Below, one piece after another: positions 48,667 through 62,722 of a stretch of 64,000 nucleotides of DNA. Position 1 is the first letter of the stretch. Every line of letters starts with the position of its first letter. The notes beneath the pieces are model-generated. The model was not told the DNA's origin. It worked only from the letters and a program-made list of their open reading frames with translations, and made no database searches. This stretch comes from Halichondria panicea. Its lineage: Eukaryota > Porifera > Demospongiae > Suberitida > Halichondriidae. The stretch is taken from the NCBI RefSeq assembly GCF_963675165.1, contig NC_087388.1, positions 1,466,800-1,530,799 of the forward strand. Reading direction: 5' to 3'. A program made the translations under genes and the position numbers.

Positions 48667-51600
48667 ATGGCTGGTGAAAGCCAGTCATGTGATACTCCCC
48701 TGCACACTGCTGCAATCCGTGGGGACTTAGATGATGTCAGAGAGCTGTTGAAAACAAAGAAATATGAAGTGGACGCCAGAAACTCCAACAACCAAACATC
48801 TCTTCATCTTGCATGTGCTAACGGTCATCTCGATACGGTTTGGACACTAGCCAATGACTTTAGTGCTGACATAGGAGCTATTGATAATGGTGGAAATACA
48901 CCATTGCTCTTTGCTGCTAAGAACAAACATGTGCATATAATTATTATGTTGGTTCTATTATCAATGCTTGATAGACGCCTCTCTGATGAAATAAGACAGT
49001 CATGTTCCTTTAGCTGTAGTCAGGTTGATTCACATCATGTTAAAATCTTTGAGGATGTCCTCTTTGAGTATTATAATGATTCTGAAGCAGTGGAGAAAAC
49101 TATGCAACTAATATCCAAATTCTTTGTTGATTATGTTGAATTCAAGGATGATGGTTTTATAACATTGCTTGTAGCTGCATCACTTGGTCTCAAAGACTTG
49201 ATTAATCGGTTAGTTACAGAGAAAAAAACCAATCTGAACATTAACGGCTTCTTTGGCTTGTCTGTTTTCCACTATGCCTGTTTTGGAGGACATGTACTGC
49301 TCATGGAGAGTCTTATTTCAGAATATAGTATGGACCTTTCTGTGAAAGATAAATTAGGGTGTTCAATTTTACATTATGCAACAGTGGGACCTCCCCGTAG
49401 TGGCCACATAGAACTAATAGACAAATTAGTGATGAAATATGGTCTCAATCCCGCAGATAAAACTAACAGAGGAAACACACCTTTACATATTGCAGCCATG
49501 TTTGGACATGTTGAAACAGTGAGACACCTGATCAGTAAGCACAGTGCTGATATCGATTGCACTAATAATCAGAACAGCACATCATTGATGCTAGCTGTGA
49601 CAAATGGTCATGTCAATGTTTTCGATGCGTTAGTCAAAGAATTTAAGAACAATTGTCATGTCCGAGGTTACAAAAGTCGAAATCTAGTTCACTATGCATG
49701 CGAAGGTGGCCATATAGAACTGATAGACAAGCTGGTGATGGAATATGGCCTCGAATCCACAGTTAGTGATGACGATGGAAACACACCTCTACATATTGCA
49801 GCCATGTTTGGACATGTTGAAACAGTGAGACACCTGATCAGTAAGCATAGTGCTGATATCGATTGCACTAATGATCAGAACAGCACATTATTGATCCTAA
49901 CTGTGGCAAATGGCCATGTCAATGTTTTCGATGCATTAGTCAAAGAATTTAAGAACAATTGTCATGTCCGAGGTTACAAAAGCCGAAATCTAGTTCACTA
50001 TGCATGCGAAGGTGGCCATATAGAACTGATAGACAAGCTGGTGATGGAATATGGCCTCGAATCCACAGTTAGTGATGACGATGGAAACACACCTCTACAT
50101 ATTGCAGCCATGTTTGGACATGTTGAAACAGTGAGACACCTGATCAGTAAGCATAGTGCTGATATCGATTGCACTGATAATCAGAATAATACCCCATTGA
50201 TGCTAGCTGTGGAAAATGGTCATGTCAATGTTTTCGATGCATTAGTCAAGGAATTTAAGAACAATTGTCATGTCCGAGGTTACAAAAGTCGAAATCTAGT
50301 TCACTATGCATGCGAAGGTGGCCATATAGAACTGATAGAAAAGCTGGTGATGGAATATGGCCTTGAATCCACAGTTAGTGATGACGATGGAAACACACCT
50401 CTACATATTGCAGCCGAAGCAGGACATGTTGAAACAGTGAGACACCTGATCAGTAAGCACAGTGCTGATATCGATTGCACTAATAATCAGAACAGCACAT
50501 CATTGATGCTAGCTGTGATAAATGGTCATGTCAATGTTTTCGATGCGTTAGTCAAAGAATTTAAGAACAATTGTCATGTCCGAGGTTACAAAAGTGGAAA
50601 TCTAGTTCACTATGCATGCGAAGGTGGCCATATAGAACTGATAGAAAAGCTGGTGATGGAATATGGCCTTGAATCCACAGTTAGTGATGAAGATGGAAAC
50701 ACATCTCTACATATTGCAGCCAGAGCAGGACATGTTGAAACAGTGAGACACCTGATCAGTAAGCATAGTGCTGATATCGATTGCACTGATAATCAGAATA
50801 ATACCCCATTGATGCTAGCTGTGGAAAATGGTCATGTCAATGTTTTCGATGCATTAGTCAAGGAATTTAAGAACAATTGTCATGTCCGAGGTTACAAAAG
50901 TCGAAATCTAGTTCACTATGCATGCGAAGGTGGCCATATAGAACTGATAGAAAAGCTGGTGATGGAATATGGCCTTGAATCCACAGTTAGTGATGACGAT
51001 GGAAACACACCTCTACATATTGCAGCCGAAGCAGGACATGTTGAAACAGTGAGACACCTGATCAGTAAGCACAGTGCTGATATCGATTGCACTAATAATC
51101 AGAACAGCACATCATTGATGCTAGCTGTGATAAATGGTCATGTCAATGTTTTCGATGCGTTAGTCAAAGAATTTAAGAACAATTGTCATGTCCGAGGTTA
51201 CAAAAGTGGAAATCTAGTTCACTATGCATGCGAAGGTGGCCATATAGAACTGATAGAAAAGCTGGTGATGGAATATGGCCTTGAATCCACAGTTAGTGAT
51301 GAAGATGGAAACACATCTCTACATATTGCAGCCAGAGCAGGACATGTTGAAACAGTGAGACACCTGATCAGTAAGCATAGTGCTGATATCGATTGCACTG
51401 ATAATCAGAATAATACCCCATTGATGCTAGCTGTGGAAAATGGTCATGTCAATGTTTTCGATGCATTAGTCAAGGAATTTAAGAACAATTGTCATGTCCG
51501 AGGTTACAAAAGTGGAAATCTAGTTCACTATGCATGCGAAGGTGGCCATATAGAACTGATAGAAAAGCTGGTGATGGAATATGGCCTTGAATCCACAGTT

Positions 51601-54600
51601 AGTGATGACGATGGAAACACACCTCTACATATTGCAGCCAGAGCAGGACATATTGAAACAGTGAGACACCTGATCAGTAAGCACAGTGCTGATATCGATT
51701 GCACTAATAATCAGAACAGCACATCATTGATGCTAGCTGTGAGAAATGGTCATGTCAATGTTTTCGATGCGTTAGTCAAAGAATTTAAGAACAATTGTCA
51801 TGTCCGAGGTTACAAAAGTGGAAATCTAGTTCACTATGCATGCCAAGGTGGCCATATAGAACTGATAGACAAGCTGGTGATGGAATATGGCCTCGAATCC
51901 ACAGTTAGTGATGACAATGGAAACACACCTCTACATATTGCAGCCATGTTTGGACATGTTGAAACAGTGAGACACCTGATCAGTAAGCACTGTGCTGATA
52001 TCGATTGCACTAATAATCAGAACAGCACATCATTGATGCTAGCTGTGAGAAATGGTCATGTCAATGTTTTCGATGCGTTAGTCAAAGAATTTAAGAACAA
52101 TTGTCATGTCCGAGGTTACAAAAGTGGAAATCTAGTTCACTATGCATGCAAAGGTGGCCATATAGAACTGATAGACAAGCTGGTGATGGAATATGGCCTC
52201 GAATCCACAGTTAATGATGACGATGGAAACACACCTCTACATATTGCAGCCATGTTTGGACATGTTGAAACAGTGAGACACCTGATCAGTAAGCACTGTG
52301 CTGATATCGATTGCACTAATAATCAGAACAGCACATCATTGATGCTAGCTGTGAGAAATGGTCATGTCAATGTTTTCGATGCGTTAGTCAAAGAATTTAA
52401 GAACAATTGTCATGTCCGAGGTTACAAAAGTGGAAATCTAGTTCACTATGCATGCAAAGGTGGCCATATAGAACTGATAGACAAGCTGGTGATGGAATAT
52501 GGCCTCGAATCCACAGTTAATGATGACGATGGAAACACACCTCTACATATTGCAGCCATGTTTGGACATGTTGAAACAGTGAGACACCTGATCAGTAAGC
52601 ACTGTGCTGATATCGATTGCACTAATAATCAGAACAGCACATCATTGATGCTAGCTGTGAGAAATGGTCATGTCAATGTTTTCGATGCGTTAGTCAAAGA
52701 ATTTAAGAACAATTGTCATGTCCGAGGTTACAAAAGTGGAAATCTAGTTCACTATGCATGCAAAGGTGGCCATATAGAACTGATAGACAAGCTGGTGATG
52801 GAATATGGCCTCGAATCCACAGTTAATGATGACGATGGAAACACACCTCTACATATTGCAGCCATGTTTGGACATGTTGAAACAGTGAGACACCTGATCA
52901 GTAAGCACAGTGCTGATATCGATTGCACTAATAATCAGAACAGCACATCATTGATGCTAGCTGTGATAAATGGTCATGTCAATGTTTTCGATGCGTTAGT
53001 TAAAGAATTTAAGAACAATTGTCATGTCCGAGGTTACAAAAGTCGAAATCTAGTTCACTATGCATGCGAAGGTGGCCATATAGAACTGATAGAAAAGCTG
53101 GTGATGGAATATGGCCTTGAATCCACAGTTAGTGATGACGATGGAAACACATCTCTACATATTGCAGCCGGAGCAGGACATGTTGAAACAGTGAGACACC
53201 TGATCAGTAAGCACAGTGCTGATATCGATTGCACTGATAATCAGAACCGCACATCATTGATGCTAGCTGTGATAAATGGTCATGTCAATGTTTTCGATGC
53301 GTTAGTCAAAGAATTTAAGAACAATTGTCATGTCCGAGGTTACAAAAGTCGAAATCTAGTTCACTATGCATGCAAAGGTGGCCATATACAACTGATAGAC
53401 AAGCTGGTGATGGAATATGGCCTCGAATCCACAGTTAGTGATGACGATGGAAACACACCTCTACATATTGCAGCCATGTTTGGACATGTTGAAACAGTGA
53501 GACACCTGATCAGTAAGCACAGTGCTGATATCGATTGCACTAATGATCAGAACAGCACATCATTGATGCTAGCTGTGAGAAATGGTGATGTCAATGTTTT
53601 CGATGCGTTAGTCAAAGAATTTAAGAACAATTGTCATGTCCGAGGTAACAAAAGTGGAAATCTAGTTCACTATGCATGCGAAGGTGGCCATATAGAACTG
53701 ATAGACAAGCTGGTGATGGAATATGGCCTCGAATCCACAGTTAGTGATGACGATGGAAACACACCTCTACATATTGCAGCCGGAGCAGGACATGTTGAAA
53801 CAGTGAGACACCTGATCAGTAAGCACAGTGCTGAAGAATTTAAGAACAATTGTCATGTCCGAGGTTACAAAAGTCGAAATCTAGTTCACTATGCATGCAA
53901 AGGTGGCCATATACAACTGATAGACAAGCTGGTGATGGAATATGGCCTCGAATCCACAGTTAGTGATGACGATGGAAACACACCTCTACATATTGCAGCC
54001 ATGTTTGGACATGTTGAAACAGTGAGACACCTGATCAGTAAGCATAGTGCTGATATCGATTGCACTAATGATCAGAACAGCACATCATTGATGCTAGCTG
54101 TGATAAATGGTCATGTCAATGTTTTCGATGCGTTAGTCAAAGAATTTAAGAACAACTGTCATGTCCGAGGTTACAAAAGTGGAAATCTAGTTCACTATGC
54201 ATGCGAAGGTGGCCATATAGAACTGATAGACAAGCTGGTGATGGAATATGGCCTCGAATCCACAGTTAGTGATGACGATGGAAACACACCTCTACATATT
54301 GCAGCCATGTTTGGACATGTTGAAACAGTGAGACACCTGATCAGTAAGTACAGTGCTGATATCGATTGCACTAATAATCAGAACAGTACTCCATTGTGTT
54401 TAGCTGCGGCATATGGTCATGAGATTGTGATACATGCTCTGATAGAGTTTAATTGCAGTCCACACGTCAGAGACTACAATGGTCAAACTCTGCTTCATTA
54501 TGCATGCCAAAATGGTCATATAAAACTATTAAATAAACTGGTAACTGAACATAAGGTGGATCCATCAATTAGAGACAATGATGGGAACACACCTCTGCAT

Positions 54601-57380
54601 CTTCTGTGTCGTACCCTGCATGCGGAAAAAGAGAAATTGAGAATAATCCTTTGCGAGCACCGGTACTGGACAGTGTTTCAAGTTAATAATAACGGTAACA
54701 CCCCTCTTCACACAGCAACTCGATATGGGCAAGCTGATTGTGCATACTTACTATCGCAGGAGTACAATGCTCCCCTATTTGTGCAAAATAAATATGGTTG
54801 GACGGCCCTTGATTTAGCTAAAGCTCTGGGAAATCAACATATTGGTAGTATTTTCTTAAGTCATAATTTTGAAATTCAGTCAACCTATGAGCAACTAGAT
54901 AAACTTGCTAAAAAGGAATTTGCTGGTGAAAAGAACCTCACCAGAATATTTGTTGTAGGTCATCCAGGTGCAGGGAAATCCACGCTTGTTGAGACTATTA
55001 AGAAAGAAGGTTTCTTCAGCTACTTCAGCACATCAACTGTAAAACTCCACACTGCAGGTATTATTCCAAGTACTTACGACAGTAATACTTATGGAAGAAT
55101 GATACTCTATGATTTTGCTGGTGATTCTGTATACTACTCCTCACATGCTGCAATTATGGAGTCAATCAATACATCGAAAGGAAGTAATATCTATCTGATA
55201 GTTTGTGATTTGAGTGAAGGTGAAGAAGCTGCTGTCACTAAATACAGCTACTGGCTTTCATTTCTATCATACAATATTAAGCAATTTTCAAACACGATTA
55301 TCTTACCAGTGGGAAGCCATGCTGATGATTTCATGAACAAAGCGTCAGTTCAACAAGTATTACGTGTATTAAACGATGTATCACAAAAGTTCTGCACCAG
55401 CTCCAATATTGATAAATTACACATAGAACAAAGTGTTGCTCTTGATTGCCGTAACCGAGGAGCTGCGGTCGATAGCATCAAGAAACTTGCTACGAAATTC
55501 TTCGATTTAGTATCCCCCGTCAGACTTTCCCCAGAGACAAGCACTCTCTTGGGATTGTTGAGAAAAGATTTTGAACACATTCCAGCTTGTAAAGTAAACC
55601 TTCTTATCTCTCACATAGAAGGTACTGGAATTCCGTTGCCACTAAATTCTTTATCACTATACTCTCTCATAAGAGAGTTACATGATTTGGGTCTGCTAAT
55701 GGTGATAGAGAGAGAAGGGGACTCCATTGAGAACCACATAATCATTCTCAAGATATCAGCATTCACATCAGATGTACACAATAAACTGTTTTCAACGTCT
55801 GCTAAAGCTGACCTCACCAAGCACATTGATCAACTCAAGTTTAGCGTAGGTATTATTTCAGAATCACTACTGGAGAGAGTACTGCCAGAGTACATCACAA
55901 AAGAAAGTCTACTGCAGTTGCAGTACTGTCACGAAATTGAGAATTTGTATGTGGAAGAGGACCACACTCATTCTCAACTCACTTCAGAACCTGTACCAAC
56001 AGATAGTGCCACTAAAGAGAAATCTCATTTATTTTTCCCTGCTCTGTGTGATCTCAAGCTTGAGGACATTCAATGGCCTAAATCCGAAGGTGATAAGATT
56101 ACTTTGGGATGGAATGCTAAATGTGATGGTGACAGATTCGACTTCTTTCCAACACGATTTCTTCATGTGCTTATCGTTCACCTCTCTCACAACTTTGCAC
56201 TAAAACAAATCCTGCCCACAAAACACAGACTCTCCTCTACAGCTTCCAATTCTTTGATTGCTGAGGTACATGCTGCCAATCCTAGCTGTCATGTCTGGTC
56301 GACTGGTCTGCATTGGCTTATGAAGAATGGAGTGGAAGTGTTTGTCGATATGCCTAAAGAAGCTGATAGTAAAGAACTGGTTGTACTAGCAAGGAGTGAC
56401 GTCCGAAATCAAGCCAAGTGTTCTGAAACTCTGCATCAAGTTATTCAAAAGGTAGTGGAAGCAAAAATGGAGTTCTGTGCTAGTATAGTGCCTACTGTTT
56501 ACCTTCTTGATCCGAGCAACCTCAAAGATGAACCTTTTACGAATGCTTTGAGTTCATCTAAATATGCTCTTAGTGATATCGAAGAAGCACTAGCAGAAGG
56601 CACTGAGAAAGTTGCCGATAAAGACAGGCAATGCTTCTCCACTCCGATCAAAGAATGGATTAGCCCAACAAGATGGGCCATATCTTACTGGAGTAAGTTT
56701 CACACACACATATACACGCGTAATTAATTACTTTGTTTGTTATTGTACTACAGATCTGTTTTTTCCGATGAATACCTTCTTGGTTCATTCTGCTTTGCAA
56801 GAAGTAAATAGTGCTCAATGGAAACTGCTAGGAATGAGTCTTCCGATCCCCTGGAACAAATTAGATGACATTGAGAATAATGACTCATCATACCCTGGTG
56901 ACATTGCTAAGAAAGAAGAAGTAATTCAACTATGGATGTCTCAAGAACCCACCTGGATAGTGTTGGTAGATGCTCTCAGTCAATCTGCATATGAATGGTC
57001 ACAGAATTCAAGTCAAATCTCACAAAAGCATAGTAAGTACCTCACAATCATTAGCTATATTAATTGCTTATTCATGCGTGCATTATATAATAATTATAGA
57101 TGTGCCTCTACAAAAGAAAATTCTCGAAAAAGATTCATCTCTCCGTCCTAACGAGGACTTTCTCCAATCATTTGCTGACGTCATTGGCTCTCGTTGGCAG
57201 TGTCTTGCTTTTCCCCTCTCCCTCACTTCTGAAGACATTGTGAGCATCAAGAGAGAGACAAGAGGAGCAGAGCCGACTAGACAAGCACTCATCGTGCTGC
57301 AGAAGTGGGCAGCCAGGGAGACGGCAACTTATGGTCAGTTGAGAGAGAGGCTCCGTACACTCTCAGTGTTTCATATCTGA
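48667..57380 (+). CDS. ROCO copy 3: complete ankyrin-Roc-COR-Death-Death protein
   Basis: ATG 48667 (GAAATGG context). Exon 1 is 48667-56692, exon 2 is 56754-57032, exon 3 is 57100-57380; both introns are GT-AG, phase 1 and 61-67 bp. The product is 2861 residues. Residues 1-95: ankyrins (TPLHTAA, TSLHLACANGH). About 98-160: a non-ankyrin insert (SHHVKIFEDVLFEYYND) shared by all copies. About 240-1910: the three-ankyrin array, then more ankyrins to about 2070. Roc follows, with P-loop GHPGAGKST at 2098-2106, DFAGD at 2149 and GSHAD at 2216. COR is about 2250-2670. Death domains are 2676-2768 and 2769-2861. The layout resembles DAPK1 without the kinase. GTP binding is expected from intact motifs; the ligand and partners are unknown. 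It is the only copy both complete and unbroken here. Confidence 0.93.
49390..54400 (+). repeat. Three-ankyrin higher-order tandem array of ROCO copy 3
   Basis: Seventeen units of about 303 bp. Sixteen carry the signature YGLESTV, which is absent from the arrays of the other copies. Alternating unit types repeat as blocks: a two-unit block (AAEAG/AARAG, 606 bp) recurs with almost no change at about 50400 and 51006, and three consecutive units with ESTVNDDD (about 52190-52860) are nearly identical. One unit (about 53830) has lost a single ankyrin repeat in frame (KHSAEEFKNN). Confidence 0.94.
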
Positions 57381-57639
57381 GAACTTTAGTATCATGCATC
57401 ACACCACATCGCTACTTTAACGCATCTACTGTAGATACATTTTTTGTGTCATTGAACTTTCAGAACTCATGCTTAGCCATTAAATTTAAGCAACAATACG
57501 TTCTAGTCTACTGCAATTTAATTTCTGTACTGCCTGCAATACTCTATAATAATATACAACCTTCAAAAAATCGCATAATTTTGTTAGCCCTTTACTAGTT
57601 TCTTAATGTTGTCAATTCTCTTATTAGTCAAATGCTTCC

Positions 57640-58300
57640 CCCAAGTGATTTTTGTCTATAGCTTTTTTGTTGTACAAAAGTTCTGTTACAGCAGCTCCAA
57701 GATTGATGATTTACAAATCGTTGCTCTTAATTGATGTTATAGCGCGAGGAACTGTATAGTTAGAATTACCATCCCCCATCAGACTTTCCCCGGAGACAAA
57801 CTCTCTCCTGGAAAAAAACTTTGAACATGTTCCAGCTTGCAAAGTTAAGCCACATCCGTTCTCTCACATAGAAACTGGAATTCTGTTGCCTATAAATTCT
57901 TCGTCACTATATATATAGTTATATACACTCTATTAAGAAAATTACGGTCTGCTAATGGTGATAGAGAGAGCTAGAAGGGGACTATTGATATATAATGATT
58001 ATCAAGATCTCAACGTTCACATAGGCTGTACAATAAACTGTTCAGATTCTGCTATAGAGCGGACCTCACCATGCTAGCAGGCACATCGATTAACTCAAAC
58101 TCATAATCAGTGCAGGCATTATTCTAGAATCATATATTGCTATAGAGAGTACTAATAGAGTACGTACATCACAAAATACTTAAGGTGCAGTACTGCCATG
58201 AAATTGAAAATGTTCAAGTGGGAAGAGGATCGCTCAATTCATTTTTTGACCAGTACCAAAACAAAGGGTTCTACTAAAGTAAAATCTCTAATTGCATGTG
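57640..58300 (+). pseudogene. Decayed ROCO Roc-COR scrap behind copy 3
   Basis: Diverged DNA matches in order to Roc end and COR (TCCAAGATTGATGATTTACA, GACTTTCCCCGGAGACAA, CATGTTCCAGCTTGCAAAG, GGTCTGCTAATGGTGATAGA, GTGGGAAGAGGA). Full of indels, and it stops before the Death exons. A short repeat related to 26763 and 40163 follows at 58306-58372. Confidence 0.72.
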
Positions 58301-58471
58301 TACTATAGCCTCGATCTCAATGCAGGCCGCACTTCCTCGAAGAGTGGGAGACCAGTGAAGGAGGCCGGCTAGTGTGCTACTGTACTCTGGAATGAACTTC
58401 TTGTCATTGACACATAAATAGTGGTTGAAAAAAGACAACTGTACAAACACAACAGGAAATATTTGCTATGG

Positions 58472-60907
<2,436 letters not shown>

Positions 60908-61021
60908 CTACATGTTAATGAGCCCTGAACAAGCATTGAACAAGCTACCAAGCAGACTGCAAGACTGCATCAGGTATTAAACAAACTCGCTGCTTGCAGC
61001 CATAGTGAATAGAGTACAAGG

Positions 61022-61607
61022 GGGTATTATGAGACCTCTAAATGTTTCTGACCCCCTGTCAGTCTTGCAGCAATTCCTTTCAGTATAGAACAGAATTTAT
61101 CTATAAATCTTGAGGGAGCTAAATAGCCTGTTCACTAACTACTATGGTCAATAGGCTTGCATGCAAGTAAAAAAAATTAGTGACAGTGCTTTGTTCGCTT
61201 TGTTCGCAGCTAATGCTAGCATTTAGTGTTCAAAGTGATTCGGGTATTAGTATTATGAGACACCATTGCAATTAATTAATTTTAACGCTAATTGGCTGTT
61301 ATAACATAATGTAAAATATAGTGATTATTCTGCCTATAAAAACAGTTACTCCTGTTTTAACAGATACCTAGTGAATTTTACTACAAAACATTTGGCACCC
61401 ACTTAAATTTGGTCACTTAAAATGTTTTTTCCAATTAAATTCTGTACTTAAAACAAACTATTGTGGTATCTTTGTCAACACAAGCATACAACTCCAAATT
61501 TCTGTTGGAAAGAATACTAGAGTGGTAGTGCTATTAAATGCAGACAGAATAGCTGAAGCACTCCTGTTTTAAACAGCTGTCTCATATTGGTTCCGTCTCA
61601 TAATACC
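61022..61607. mobile_element. Possible TIR element, GGTATTATGAGAC ends
   Basis: GGTATTATGAGAC near 61022 and GTCTCATAATACC at 61595-61607 are perfect 13-bp inverted repeats. A related TATTATGAGACACC occurs internally near 61250. About 585 bp, non-coding. No target duplication recognised. Confidence 0.5.
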
Positions 61608-61987
61608 TTCTTCTACTCTACAGGGTGTCGTTTGTGTAAAAATTAAAGTTTTTGAAAAATCAGTCGATGTTACGTTTAGGTCACTCCAGGAAGGTTCTCT
61701 TAGCAAACGGGCAGGTGAATTTTTTCTTGATTGATAACTCATTGTGTTTCACCTTTGTATGAATACGATTACTGTATGAATAGCATTTACGCACTATGCT
61801 GTGTCACATAGATCATTGTATGCATGCGTGGTGGAAATAGAATCAAGGACATTATGATGTGGGCAGTGAATCATAAATAGGGGTTGGTAGATTATGCTCG
61901 AGCTATTACGCTATTCTTTTATGCTCAAGTTAACAGCCTATTATTCTTTTAAAATTTCCTATTATTATTTTTGAATCACCTATTGAA

Positions 61988-62039
61988 TTGTGCTTTGGAG
62001 GAATAATGTGGGAATCCACATTATTTCTCCAAAGCACAA
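61988..62039. repeat. Compact hairpin, 24-bp arms
   Basis: The arms 61988-62011 and 62016-62039 (TTGTGCTTTGGAGGAATAAT and complement) pair with one mismatch around a 4-base loop (GAAT). No target duplication recognised. Confidence 0.85.
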
Positions 62040-62722
62040 CATAGACCCCATGTCATCGCACAAGTAACATCAAACTATAGATAATGGCCACATGACTCTA
62101 CATTAACACTATAAATACAAAAGGCCAAGGAGATATGATTAACCATCAGTAAATCCATCATGGCCACCAGGCCTACTACTATGATTCGTACTGACCTGTA
62201 CTTCCAAAACCTGCCGATTATTATCGTAATTGTTAAAATGGTGCCTATAATGCGTGGTAGAAATAGAAATAGAGTAGATTCACATAATTATTCAAAATAA
62301 CAAAAAAATAACATAAAAAAAATAACAAAAAAACCAACGTACTATAGCTACTATACTCGTGGCCGCCCACGTGCGCCTCGGGTAATAATCATATACATCC
62401 ATGTACAGCTACTGTATTTACAACAGTAGTACAATCCTTTGATATCTGACCACAATGAGCAATAAATTATTTGGCGAGCATAATCACGATTTTAAAATTA
62501 ACAATCATGCTAGCTGGGCATTATTGCTGTATGGCATTTATTGATGCATTACCAGGACTCTTTGGGCGGATTATACTAGCTCGCGATTCTCACCACTTTT
62601 TTAGACTATATACCTGCTAATACAGTACTATAATAATATACTTAAAGGCTATAATAGTAACAATAGCACTATAGGCTTAAAATTTATATCTATATACTTT
62701 ATTGTGTATAGTCACACAGAGA

